Source: Candidatus Woesearchaeota archaeon
GTDB taxonomy: Archaea; Nanobdellota; Nanobdellia; Woesearchaeales; DSVV01
Assembly: GCA_016205905.1 (NCBI GenBank)
Contig: JACQSP010000104.1
Span: 1 to 26,164 of the forward strand
Length of the DNA: 26,164 nucleotides
Direction of reading: 5' to 3'
Position numbers and translations under genes: made by a program. Under the pieces are notes generated by a model that saw only the letters and a list, made by a program, of their open reading frames with translations, was not told the origin of the DNA and searched no databases. This document shows positions 7,081 to 14,572 of the stretch, one piece after another. Every line of letters begins with the position of its first letter. Position 1 is the stretch's first letter.

Positions 7081-8820
7081 TTACCTTTCCTTTAGCTGTG
7101 CAAACTCGTCTTCCATAGCTTTGTTGACTTGCTCAAGATGCTTTTTATAATCTTTAGTATACTTTGCATCAGCAATCTTATTTTTTGAAGTTACTGTCAG
7201 GATTTGTTTAATCCTTACCCCTTTCTTTAATGATTCCTCTGCAAGCTCTCCAAATTTAAGCACAGACAATATCATTGCGCAGCTTTTCTTTGGCTCACAG
7301 TAAGTGTCTACTTCGTGATAGGCATTTTGCTGGAGAATAAATTCCCTTATTAATCTTGCAACTTCCAAGGTTACCTGCTCTTTGTCAGGCAGGGCATCGC
7401 TTCCAACCAATTGAACTATCTCCATTAATTTTTCCTCTTCCTGAAGTATTGCCATTAATTTTTTTACATATTTGTCCCATTCCTGATGAACATTTTCCTT
7501 GAACCATGGAGTTAATGCTTCCATATACAAACTATAACTGTTCAGCCAGTTTATTGACGGGAAATGCCTTCTCTGTGCAAGTTTTGCATCAAGAGCCCAG
7601 AATGTTTTGGTAACTCTTAAAGTGTTTTGCGTGACAGGCTCAGAAAAGTCTCCTCCAGGAGGGCTTACTGCGCCAATGACTGAAACACTGCCTAAATCAT
7701 CTGTTCCAAGTGGGATTACTCTTCCTGCCCTTTCATAAAATTCAGCTAATTTTGTTGCCAAGTAAGCAGGATAACCTTCTTCACCAGGCATCTCCTCTAA
7801 TCTAGATGAAATTTCTCTCATTGCCTCTGCCCATCTTGAAGTTGAATCAGCCATCAAAGCAACATTATATCCCATGTCTCTGAAATATTCAGCAATAGTA
7901 ATTCCAGTATATACAGAGGCTTCCCGTGCTGCAACCGGCATGTTAGATGTGTTAGCAATAAGTACTGTTCTCTCCATTAATGGCTTTCCAGTTTTAGGGT
8001 CTATCAAATGCGGAAATTCTGTGAGAACTTCTGTCATCTCATTTCCTCTTTCACCGCACCCAATGTATACGATAATTTCTGCGTCGCACCATTTAGCAAG
8101 CTGCTGCTGTGATACAGTTTTTCCTGCTCCAAACGGCCCTGGAATAGCTGCAACGCCGCCTTTTGCCAATGGAAACAATACATCAAAGATTCTTTGACCA
8201 GTTATTAAAGGAACAGTCGGTGATAATTTTTTTCTTGATGGCCTTGGAACTCTCACAGGCCAGATTTGTTTAAGCTTTAATTCTGTGCCATCATCTAATT
8301 TTCCAATAGTTTGGTCGACGTTATATTTGCCTGAGCTTAAAGCAGTTATTTTTCCTGAACTATTCGGTGGAACCATTATTCTGTGCACAAGATTTTCTGT
8401 TTCCTGAACCTCGCCAATTATATCTCCGCCTTTGACTTTTTGTCCAACCTTTGCAGTTGCCTTAAAATCCCATTTCTTCTCACTGTCAAGGGCTCTTGCG
8501 TCAACACCCCTCTTGATAAAATTGCCCATTTTATCTACAAGCACTTGCAGCGGCCTTTGAATACCGTCATAAATATTAGTTAACATACCAGGACCAAGCT
8601 CAACTGACAATGATCTTCCTGTATTTTCAACAGGTTCGCCAGGTTTAATGCCTGTTGTATCTTCATAAACCTGAATAGTTGTTTTGTCGCCGTTAATCTG
8701 AATGACTTCACCCATTAACCGCTCATTTCCAACACGAACAACATCATACATCCTTGCTGATATGCCCTTTGCAATAACAACTGGTCCAGCGATTCTGTAT
8801 AATACTCCCTTTTGTGCCAT
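7081..8820 (-). CDS. atpA: A-type ATP synthase catalytic subunit A
   Basis: A is the catalytic subunit that binds and converts ADP/ATP. It shows the N-terminal barrel (GVLYRIAGPVVIAKG), the A-specific non-homologous insert (about 110-190), the P-loop GPFGAGKT at 228-235, and the downstream motifs MADSTSRWAEAMREISSRLEEMPGEEGYP typical of A/V-type enzymes. The 579 residues match the family, and no intein interrupts the P-loop region, a common insertion site in archaea. AGGTGA seven bases before the ATG sets the start. It is preceded by a 175-base spacer after F that contains a dyad. Confidence 0.97.
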   Translation of the reverse strand: MAQKGVLYRIAGPVVIAKGISARMYDVVRVGNERLMGEVIQINGDKTTIQVYEDTTGIKPGEPVENTGRSLSVELGPGMLTNIYDGIQRPLQVLVDKMGNFIKRGVDARALDSEKKWDFKATAKVGQKVKGGDIIGEVQETENLVHRIMVPPNSSGKITALSSGKYNVDQTIGKLDDGTELKLKQIWPVRVPRPSRKKLSPTVPLITGQRIFDVLFPLAKGGVAAIPGPFGAGKTVSQQQLAKWCDAEIIVYIGCGERGNEMTEVLTEFPHLIDPKTGKPLMERTVLIANTSNMPVAAREASVYTGITIAEYFRDMGYNVALMADSTSRWAEAMREISSRLEEMPGEEGYPAYLATKLAEFYERAGRVIPLGTDDLGSVSVIGAVSPPGGDFSEPVTQNTLRVTKTFWALDAKLAQRRHFPSINWLNSYSLYMEALTPWFKENVHQEWDKYVKKLMAILQEEEKLMEIVQLVGSDALPDKEQVTLEVARLIREFILQQNAYHEVDTYCEPKKSCAMILSVLKFGELAEESLKKGVRIKQILTVTSKNKIADAKYTKDYKKHLEQVNKAMEDEFAQLKER

Positions 8821-8941
8821 AATTATTCACCTTTAATGTTTTATTTTTGTATTTTTCTTGTGTTTATCTAAACTTATTTTTTATCTGTAATTATTATTTT
8901 TGTAATTTCAGCTTGCCTTTAATTCTTAATTTTTGCTTATT

Positions 8942-8999
8942 GTAACATGAATTATATTTCATCTTTCTCTTCATGAACCGTTCATGAATTAAATGTTAC
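8942..8999. repeat. structured element at the end of subunit F
   Basis: GTAACAT (8942-8948) is an exact inverted match to ATGTTAC (8993-8999). Between them lie two copies of the self-complementary TTCATGAA (8970-8977 and 8981-8988), three bases apart. The right arm overlaps the stop codon of subunit F, so in the mRNA the structure would form at the F-A junction. It could be a processing or stability element; no promoter for A was evident here. Confidence 0.4.
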
Positions 9000-9313
9000 T
9001 TGCTCCACAAATCTACACCGATTGATTTCATTATTTTTTTTCTTAGTGTTTCCTGTGCACCAGATGTTGTTGATAATGTTACAACTACTGGCCTCACCAT
9101 TGCCTCAATGTCTTCCCTGAACTGCTCTGGCAGTGAATCCATTGTTTTCTCGTCAACAATCACTATGCCTGCTTCTTTGTTTTCTATTAATTTACTAATT
9201 GTCTCTTTTGAATTTGAAGATTCTAAAACCTCTAATGTTTCAAGGCCGGATAATCTAAACCCTAAAGTGAACTCTGAGCCGCCGACAGCGATAATTTTGA
9301 ATTGTTCTGACAT
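8996..9313 (-). CDS. atpF: A-type ATP synthase subunit F
   Basis: Subunit F binds subunit D in the central stalk and modulates activity. The 105-residue length and the fold pattern fit the family: KIIAVGGSEFTLGFRLSGL at the start, a central IVIVDEKT strand, and RPVVVTLST near the end. AAAGGCG about six bases before the ATG supports the start. It lies 61 bases after C in the ATP synthase operon. Assignment rests on motif pattern plus operon position. Confidence 0.92.
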   Translation of the reverse strand: MSEQFKIIAVGGSEFTLGFRLSGLETLEVLESSNSKETISKLIENKEAGIVIVDEKTMDSLPEQFREDIEAMVRPVVVTLSTTSGAQETLRKKIMKSIGVDLWSK

Positions 9314-9374
9314 GTTTTTCGCCTTTAGTTTAACCTTATATTATAATATTTTACGTCTTCTACGCATTAAATAA

Positions 9375-10433
9375 TCATGCAACAATTAATTGTTTTGAAA
9401 TGAAATCTTCTTTTAAACCTAATTGTCTGCTTTTGACAATTGTCTTTAAATTCATTAATTCAACTTCTTTTGCAAACATATAACCTATGATAATATCTAT
9501 TGATAACGGATTTTGGTGAAGCAGCAGCAATGATTTTTTTAATAAATATTTATCCAAGTCATTCTCAAATTCAACCAATGATGCTCCGCTTAACAATGCC
9601 TCTTTATGTTTTTTAATAATTCTTTTAAATGAGGTTTTTTCCAGTTCTTTAATTGTGTCTTTATAATCAAGCTTTAATATTTGTTTAAGAATGCGTTTGT
9701 TTAATTCACTGCCGAACATACATATGTGCTGGCTCAATTGTTTCTCTGTCACACCGCCTTTCTTCATCCTCAATAATAATTTAATATTTAATATGTCAAT
9801 TTCATTAAGTATAAATTCCTTAAATAATTGGCCATGTTCTGGTATTCTTTCACTGAATTCAAAAGCATAATTAAAGTAAGCCTTGTCCAGTGAATTTTCA
9901 ATTAATAATAAAGATGAAGTGTCTTCTGATTCTTTGACAAGCACGGATATTGTTTTCTTATCAAGCAATCCTGAACTCTCAAGCATCTTTTGTGTTGAAG
10001 TTTCTTCAAGCAGTTTTTCATAAAATTTTCCAGAGTTAAGGCTGATTGGAACCAACATTTTTTTAATTGCATCCTTGTTTAGGCTGGCAAACTTTCCCCT
10101 CAAAATTGATTTCACATTATAATAATCATATCTTCTTAAATGTGCATTAATCAGAAGACCAAGTTCATCAGGCGAGATTCTTAATAATTTATTAAATGAA
10201 GCTACAATATTTTTGTTAAGAGCTGCTTCTAAAAGATCTGCGCCACTTAATTCCATTGCAAGTTCATTAATTTCTTTTTTGTATTCTGAATCCTGCAAAA
10301 ATTTAGTGATCTCTGCAAAGCTCATTTTCAGCAGTTTGTTATAATCATCTCTATTCAAAAGCTTGGCCTTCATTGTTGCAACTCTTACGTATGTGTAAGG
10401 ATAACAATCTGCTAACTTTAAGTTTTCTGCCAT
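9375..10433 (-). CDS. atpC: A-type ATP synthase subunit C
   Basis: Subunit C (counterpart of V-ATPase d) is the funnel-shaped cap linking the central stalk to the K-ring. It is an all-helical protein of 352 residues, the usual length. It begins with the family-typical YPYTYVRVATMKAKLLNRDD and has recurring NEIDILNIKLLLRMKK-type helices. No Shine-Dalgarno site better than GAAG lies before the ATG, so initiation may depend on upstream translation or an unstructured A-rich leader. It is separated from E by 140 bases that contain an inverted repeat (10511-10545). Confidence 0.93.
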   Translation of the reverse strand: MAENLKLADCYPYTYVRVATMKAKLLNRDDYNKLLKMSFAEITKFLQDSEYKKEINELAMELSGADLLEAALNKNIVASFNKLLRISPDELGLLINAHLRRYDYYNVKSILRGKFASLNKDAIKKMLVPISLNSGKFYEKLLEETSTQKMLESSGLLDKKTISVLVKESEDTSSLLLIENSLDKAYFNYAFEFSERIPEHGQLFKEFILNEIDILNIKLLLRMKKGGVTEKQLSQHICMFGSELNKRILKQILKLDYKDTIKELEKTSFKRIIKKHKEALLSGASLVEFENDLDKYLLKKSLLLLHQNPLSIDIIIGYMFAKEVELMNLKTIVKSRQLGLKEDFISKQLIVA

Positions 10434-10510
10434 TTTTATATCTTCATTTATTTTTTTAGTTTTCTTTTAATTATATCCTATTAACGCTTTATTGAGAATA
10501 AACTATAACA

Positions 10511-10545
10511 AACCAACAATTATACACTGACTTAATAAGTTGGTT
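10511..10545. repeat. inverted repeat in the E-C spacer
   Basis: AACCAAC (10511-10517) and GTTGGTT (10539-10545) are perfect seven-base inverted arms with a 21-base loop. It lies between subunit E and subunit C. Its loop is AT-rich. Role unknown. Confidence 0.35.
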
Positions 10546-10573
10546 CACTATATCTCAACTAAAGCATTGATCA

Positions 10574-11131
10574 TTAAAACAATATCTGCGCCAGCTTATG
10601 AAGCTGCTTTTCGTAAATGTCATTGAACAAAGTATCATAGCTGTAATCAATCCTTAATGTTTTGTCCATGTTCTCTGCTATTATCCCGCCGGATATTTTT
10701 GCAGGCAATACATTTACTGATTTTTTCACATTCTTTTTCACAATTTGCATTTCAGATTCATTGCAGTAAATGCATGCAACAGGAAACTCTTTCTCAGCTT
10801 TTGACATGAATCCTTTCAGCAAAGGCTCTTTGCTTGTCTTCGGCATGTTTAAAATTTCTTTTTTTGCTGCTTCTACCGCTATATTCATTATCTCTTTTTT
10901 TTTGTCAAATAAATATTTTTTAGCCTCAAGCTTTGCAACTGCTAATTCTTTTTTTTCCAAAGACACTAATTCTTTGCTGTACTCTTCCATGCTCTTTTCA
11001 TCCAACTTGTGCGTTTCCTCTTCTGAGTTTGCAGCTATTTCCTCAGCTTCTTTTGATGCTTTACTGATTATTTCAGATACTGATTTCTCTGCTTCTTCCA
11101 TTATATCTTGTTTTACTTCTTCTAATCCCAT
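10574..11131 (-). CDS. atpE: A-type ATP synthase subunit E (peripheral stalk)
   Basis: Subunit E pairs with subunit H to form the peripheral stalks that hold the A3B3 head. The N-terminal half is a long charged coiled coil rich in alanine, glutamate and lysine. The C-terminal third is the globular head, with GGIIAENMDKTLRIDYSYDT as the recognisable family motif. I start at 11131 rather than the in-frame ATG at 11146, because AAAGGTG within the longer version is a good Shine-Dalgarno site spaced for 11131. The result is 185 residues, normal for the family. It sits 133 bases after K. Confidence 0.93.
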   Translation of the reverse strand: MGLEEVKQDIMEEAEKSVSEIISKASKEAEEIAANSEEETHKLDEKSMEEYSKELVSLEKKELAVAKLEAKKYLFDKKKEIMNIAVEAAKKEILNMPKTSKEPLLKGFMSKAEKEFPVACIYCNESEMQIVKKNVKKSVNVLPAKISGGIIAENMDKTLRIDYSYDTLFNDIYEKQLHKLAQILF

Positions 11132-11254
11132 ATTTACACCTTTCAAATAAACTAATTAATAATTTATTGTAGATTTAATTAAAATTTTCTCATTTAATCT
11201 GCAATAATCTCTTAATTATTCATTGTACCTAGTTAACTATTAAAATATGCACGT

Positions 11255-11273
11255 GCAGGAATTTTTATCCTGC
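11255..11273 (-). terminator. stem-loop at the stop codon of subunit K
   Basis: GCAGGA and TCCTGC pair perfectly around a seven-base loop, with the K stop codon (11265-11267) within it. In the mRNA it is followed by an AT-rich stretch without a strong U run, so it is more likely a partial terminator or RNA-stabilising structure than a full terminator. The ring subunit is needed in many copies per complex, so uneven expression across this junction would make sense. Confidence 0.4.
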
Positions 11274-11486
11274 CATGCCTATTATCAAAATAGCGACAAC
11301 TAATCCAAAGATGACTATTGTTTCCGGGATAACGGTTAAGATTAATCCTTTACCGAACAATTCTTCTTTCTCTGCCATTGCGCCAACAGCTGCTGCACCA
11401 ATCTGTTTTTCAGCTATTCCTGCTGCTATAGCACTTAATCCAAATGCCAAACTTGCACCGATTGCAATCAATCCTGCTTCTGCCAT
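11265..11486 (-). CDS. atpK: A-type ATP synthase subunit K (membrane rotor ring, c-like)
   Basis: K is the two-helix proteolipid forming the ion-translocating ring. At 73 residues it is a single hairpin: helix 1 about 4-37, polar loop AEKEELFGKG, helix 2 about 48-71. The ion carboxylate is E55 in VIPETIVIF. Q28 in helix 1 and T56 beside the glutamate match ligands typical of Na+-binding rings. That would suggest a sodium-coupled enzyme, though this is inference. GGAGGT eight bases before the ATG is the strongest ribosome site in the operon, fitting a high-copy subunit. A purine-rich 149-base leader precedes it. Confidence 0.95.
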   Translation of the reverse strand: MAEAGLIAIGASLAFGLSAIAAGIAEKQIGAAAVGAMAEKEELFGKGLILTVIPETIVIFGLVVAILIIGMAG

Positions 11487-11635
11487 TTTAATTTACCTCC
11501 GTTCTTATTTTGATTATTTGTTTTATTTTTTTGTTTCTGTTCTTTTAGATTTTTTAAATTGTTTTTTATCTATTATTCTCTGCTTATTTTTATTATTTAT
11601 TTTCTCTTCTCTTTCTTTATGCTCTTATTCTTTCT
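11487..11635 (-). promoter_or_regulatory. purine-rich unstructured spacer before subunit K
   Basis: On the mRNA strand this 149-base stretch is almost entirely A, G and U with very little C, and I see no pairing potential in it. It ends in the strong GGAGGT site of K. Such A-rich single-stranded leaders can enhance translation. The effect here is inferred from composition and from the need for many K copies. Confidence 0.4.
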
Positions 11636-13654
11636 TTATTCACTTTCTTCATCGTTATTTGCATTTGCGCCAAACGGCTTGAATGGTTTTCCTCCCCCTT
11701 TGTAGAATCTCATAAAAAATTCCACATAATGCAGCCTTATTGCATGAAGGAATGGGCCAATAATGCCTAATGCTATATTAATTCCGTGGCCTACAATAAG
11801 TATAAGTATTGAAATGAGGATGAAAATGCCGCCTTTTTCCATGAATGGCATTGCTAATTTCTCGTTGATAACGACAGCCAGTCCTACAGATGCTAAACCC
11901 ACTGCACCCAATCTTAGGTATGACAAAGTGTTAGAAAATATAGAGGGGATTTCTATAATTCCCTGAGCACCTTCACCTAAATAAATCATAATAACTGAAA
12001 TAATGAATAATGCAATACCTATATAATTTGAAATGGTAATTAATCCTAATGATTTTAATGCGATTATTCCTAAGCCAACTTCAAACACATACCAGCTTGC
12101 TCTTGCCAGGATCGCTGTTTTTAATCCGTGGCCTTTCCATTCATTAATGAAGCCTAACAAGATTGATAAATTGATATGGAAAACCCCAATAATTGCACCT
12201 ATAACCAATACTAAATTAATTTCATTGCCGAGAACATTTACCTCGCCGTGCATTCTGTTTATTAATCTAGGAAACTCGTAGACAATTTCGCTCTTAGCGC
12301 CTTCAATCAATTCTTTGTGCAAAGGCAGCTTTAATGTTTCAATTATTGTCTGCCAAGCATGGCTTTTCACGTATTCAAACCCGAAATATTCTCCAAACAT
12401 AAAACCGAACAAGATTGACCAATAACTGCATGCCATCATGGCTTTCAGGAGATCTTTTGCAGCAGGGATTAATCTTTTCAAAATTAAAAAAAGTAATAAT
12501 GTTGCAATGCCATACCCAACATCACCCAACATAAAACCGAAGAAAATAGGGAATGTAAGGAATATGAAAAAGCTGGGATCAATCTCTTTGTAAGTTGGCA
12601 GGGTGTAAAGATTCATAAAAAATTCAAATGGTTTAACTATAAGATTATTTTTTAGTTTTATCGGAACAGATTCGTGTTTGTCTGGCGCAACCTGTTCTAT
12701 AGATATCCTGTTATTGGTTACATTTTCTAATTTTTCTGTTATTTTATCCACTCTTTTGCTTGGAGCCCAGCCAGTTATTATTACTGCTTCTTTCGTCTGC
12801 CCAAAGGTTAATGGCGCTTCTGCCTTCTCTGCTTCAATACTTAAGAACTTCTTGTATTGATACAAAATTTCAATATTTTTTGATTTAACTGTTTCAATGT
12901 TTTTTATTATTGCATTTTTTTCTGAAATCTGTTTCTGAAGCTCAGAGTTAAGCCTGGTTATATGGCTTAAAGGCAGACCTTTCATGTCTTCAATGAAATT
13001 CAACTCGAGCTCAGTAAAATTATATTGTTTTAATACTTCCAATGCCTCTTTTTCTTTTTTCCTGTCTACAAACAGCGCAACAACCAAATCTTTGCAGTTC
13101 TGCGATGTATGAAGCTTAAAAGTGCCGGTAACTTTTTCAAGCCCATCTTTTAAGCCTTCTTTATGTTTAATTGTCCCAACAAAACAAGCTATTGATTTAA
13201 ACAGCTTATAAGATTCCAAGTTTAAGTATAACGAGTTTAGAACATCAAGTTTTTGAATAAGTTCCTTTTTTTTGGATGCTGATGCATCAATCTTACTTAT
13301 AATCTCCTTTTTTTCTTTTATAATTGTTTCAACTTCTGTTACCTTTGCTTCTATTTCTTCAAGCGAAAAACCAGCATTACCTGTATTTTGTGTTAAGTTT
13401 TGAGTTCGGTTTATACTATCTAATTCTTCTTTGCTGACAGCTTCTTTCGATTCACTTAATATTGAAGTTATTTTAACCAGCAATTCAGCAATTTTTTCAG
13501 AACTTCCAATGGGCGTTCCAATATCTAACTCTTCGGTTTTTTTGTGCTCGACAATATGCAGAACTTTTAAATCATGTAATGTTTTTATGACTTCTTTTTG
13601 TTTAATCTTTGATACTGCAATTGTGATTTTTGACATTCGCTCTGTTTCTAACAT
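11636..13654 (-). CDS. atpI: A-type ATP synthase subunit I (membrane stator, a-like)
   Basis: Subunit I anchors the peripheral stalks and provides the ion half-channels next to the K-ring. The N-terminal half (about 1-335) is cytoplasmic with alpha/beta ends and long coiled coils (about 95-140 and 230-270). The C-terminal half has about seven to eight membrane spans beginning near 360 (FFIFLTFPIFFGFMLGDVGYG). R581 in SNTLSYLRLGAVGLA aligns with the arginine essential for ion transfer in the family, and R640 in HAIRLHYVEFF is the second conserved arginine. The 672-residue length is usual. GAGG eight to nine bases before the ATG supports 13654 over Met7. A heptad hairpin lies between it and H. 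Confidence 0.95.
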   Translation of the reverse strand: MLETERMSKITIAVSKIKQKEVIKTLHDLKVLHIVEHKKTEELDIGTPIGSSEKIAELLVKITSILSESKEAVSKEELDSINRTQNLTQNTGNAGFSLEEIEAKVTEVETIIKEKKEIISKIDASASKKKELIQKLDVLNSLYLNLESYKLFKSIACFVGTIKHKEGLKDGLEKVTGTFKLHTSQNCKDLVVALFVDRKKEKEALEVLKQYNFTELELNFIEDMKGLPLSHITRLNSELQKQISEKNAIIKNIETVKSKNIEILYQYKKFLSIEAEKAEAPLTFGQTKEAVIITGWAPSKRVDKITEKLENVTNNRISIEQVAPDKHESVPIKLKNNLIVKPFEFFMNLYTLPTYKEIDPSFFIFLTFPIFFGFMLGDVGYGIATLLLFLILKRLIPAAKDLLKAMMACSYWSILFGFMFGEYFGFEYVKSHAWQTIIETLKLPLHKELIEGAKSEIVYEFPRLINRMHGEVNVLGNEINLVLVIGAIIGVFHINLSILLGFINEWKGHGLKTAILARASWYVFEVGLGIIALKSLGLITISNYIGIALFIISVIMIYLGEGAQGIIEIPSIFSNTLSYLRLGAVGLASVGLAVVINEKLAMPFMEKGGIFILISILILIVGHGINIALGIIGPFLHAIRLHYVEFFMRFYKGGGKPFKPFGANANNDEESE

Positions 13655-13679
13655 TTATGTGTCCTCTTTATGTTGTTAA

Positions 13680-13753
13680 GTAAGAGGTTTGAGGTAAGAA
13701 GTAAGAGGCAACGACGACGTAGTTCCTCTTACCTCTGACTTCTTACCTTCTAC
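13680..13753. repeat. heptad-repeat hairpin, variant copy inside the ATP synthase operon
   Basis: The left arm is four heptamers of the GTAAGAG type (13680-13707). The right arm is four complementary heptamers of the CTCTTAC type (13726-13753). Pairing 13680-13708 with 13725-13753 gives 22 Watson-Crick and two G-T pairs in 29 positions around a 16-base loop. The period of seven and the hairpin design match the GTCGTNN copies, but the core pentamer differs. It lies in the 149-base H-I spacer, so it is transcribed within the operon. It ends 25 bases upstream of the ATG of I. Confidence 0.8.
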
Positions 13754-13803
13754 CCATTATTCATGTTTCCATCAAACCATTCATCTTACCTTTTAGTATT
13801 ATT

Positions 13804-14172
13804 CTAGGCCTTTATCTCTGCCTTGAATGTTTTTAATAATGCTTCAATAGCTTGTTTCTCATGCTTTTTTGCGTTTTGTTCTATCTGCTGTATCTTTTGC
13901 TGCGCATCCCTTAGAATTTTAGCTCTTTCTTCTTCTAATTCCTTTTTCTTTTTTGAAAGCAATTCTTCTTTGTGTGCTGTTAATTCATGCTTTTTAAGCT
14001 CAATGACTTTTAAGCCATTCTCTTTTGCCTCAGCCAGAATAGATTCAGCCTTTTTATGCGCATTATTTATCATGCCTTCTGCTTTTTTTTCAGTATCTTT
14101 TATTTCTTTTAGAGTCTTATCCAATATAAACACCTCATTAGAGATTTCACTTGATGGTATGATTTTCTTCAT
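13804..14172 (-). CDS. atpH: A-type ATP synthase subunit H (peripheral stalk)
   Basis: H pairs with E to build the peripheral stalk. The 122 residues are nearly all coiled coil from about 15 to the end, with alternating lysine/glutamate and alanine (KKAEGMINNAHKKAESILAE), as expected for this subunit. It is the first gene of the operon. GGGGGT just before the ATG is the ribosome site, close to the start codon. A TATA-like box lies at 14197-14212. Sequence conservation in this subunit is low, so the call depends partly on operon position. Confidence 0.88.
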   Translation of the reverse strand: MKKIIPSSEISNEVFILDKTLKEIKDTEKKAEGMINNAHKKAESILAEAKENGLKVIELKKHELTAHKEELLSKKKKELEEERAKILRDAQQKIQQIEQNAKKHEKQAIEALLKTFKAEIKA

Positions 14173-14196
14173 ATACCCCCTTTAATTGCCGCACTT

Positions 14197-14212
14197 ATTT
14201 ATATATATAACT
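14197..14212 (-). promoter_or_regulatory. TATA-like box of the ATP synthase operon
   Basis: TTATATATATAAATAA on the minus strand. Its centre is about 32 bases from the H start codon, so the leader would be only a few bases long and would just include the GGGGGT site. The repeated TA makes the exact start uncertain. Confidence 0.55.
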
Positions 14213-14359
14213 ATATTTTATATTATTGTATTCTATTAATAAGTGATTTTCAGAATGATTTTAGGTGTGCTTTTAAATATATTTAACTACTTATGGTAGT
14301 AAAAGGAAGTTTGGTATTTTAAACAATGGTCTCTTTTTTCATAAGAATTCATATTTATT

Positions 14360-14390
14360 CAGTTCCTGGCATGTCCAACCAGTTCAATAA
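14360..14390 (-). repeat. decayed left tag of hairpin copy 2
   Basis: Read on the minus strand this stretch (GAACTGGTTGGACATGCCAG followed by GAACTG) resembles the tag at 18795-18819 (GAACAGGTGGCTTCGC then TTTGGAACT). It would be the left outer arm of the composite element around hairpin copy 2. The match is weak and includes mismatches, so this is tentative. Confidence 0.35.
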
Positions 14391-14399
14391 GATAAATTG

Positions 14400-14452
14400 G
14401 TAAGTCGTAGGTCGTTAGTCGTTTAACGGACGACAGACGACAAACGACTTAC
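14400..14452. repeat. heptad-repeat hairpin, copy 2
   Basis: Three GTCGTNN heptamers (14404-14424) and three GACNNAC heptamers (14432-14452) form a stem of 25 positions (14400-14424 with 14428-14452): 19 Watson-Crick pairs, three G-T pairs and three mismatches, with a three-base loop. The mismatches are again in the variable heptad positions. It sits in the 400-base gap (14173-14572) between the ATP synthase promoter and the 3' end of the TPR-like gene. Besides the promoter, the tags and a terminator, I see nothing else in that gap. Confidence 0.82.
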
Positions 14453-14467
14453 GTCAAACAGTTTAAT

Positions 14468-14490
14468 TCATGAGACGTTTGGCTGCGCCC
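14468..14490 (+). repeat. tag arm next to hairpin copy 2
   Basis: The stretch TCATGAGACG-TTTGGCTGCGCCC matches the outer arms at 22322-22343 and, in reverse, 18721-18742 and 22187-22207. A decayed end of the tag (GCTAAACAAATA, 14527-14538) follows near the TPR-like gene's stop. Confidence 0.65.
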
Positions 14491-14549
14491 ACACACGTAG
14501 AGGGAGCAGTAAAAAAACATTAATCAGCTAAACAAATACATAAAATCTT

Positions 14550-14572
14550 AAAAAAAGGAAAAAACAAAAAAA
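14550..14572 (-). terminator. oligo-T terminator of the TPR-like gene
   Basis: On the minus strand three runs of six to seven T, broken by G and CC, follow the stop codon directly. This is the usual archaeal U-rich termination signal, with no stem. Confidence 0.6.

Noticed and set aside
8130..8150. Intein at the subunit A P-loop, a common site in archaea
   Set aside because: The P-loop GPFGAGKT is continuous and the protein has normal length.
11132..11146. Longer start for subunit E (ATG at 11146)
   Set aside because: AAAGGTG inside the extra codons is the ribosome site for the ATG at 11131.
14173..14572. tRNA or other structured RNA gene in the larger gaps
   Set aside because: No cloverleaf, T-loop (GTTCRA) or CCA-like end found in 27-465, 14173-14572, 18590-18832 or 22100-22504; the structure present is the repeat family.
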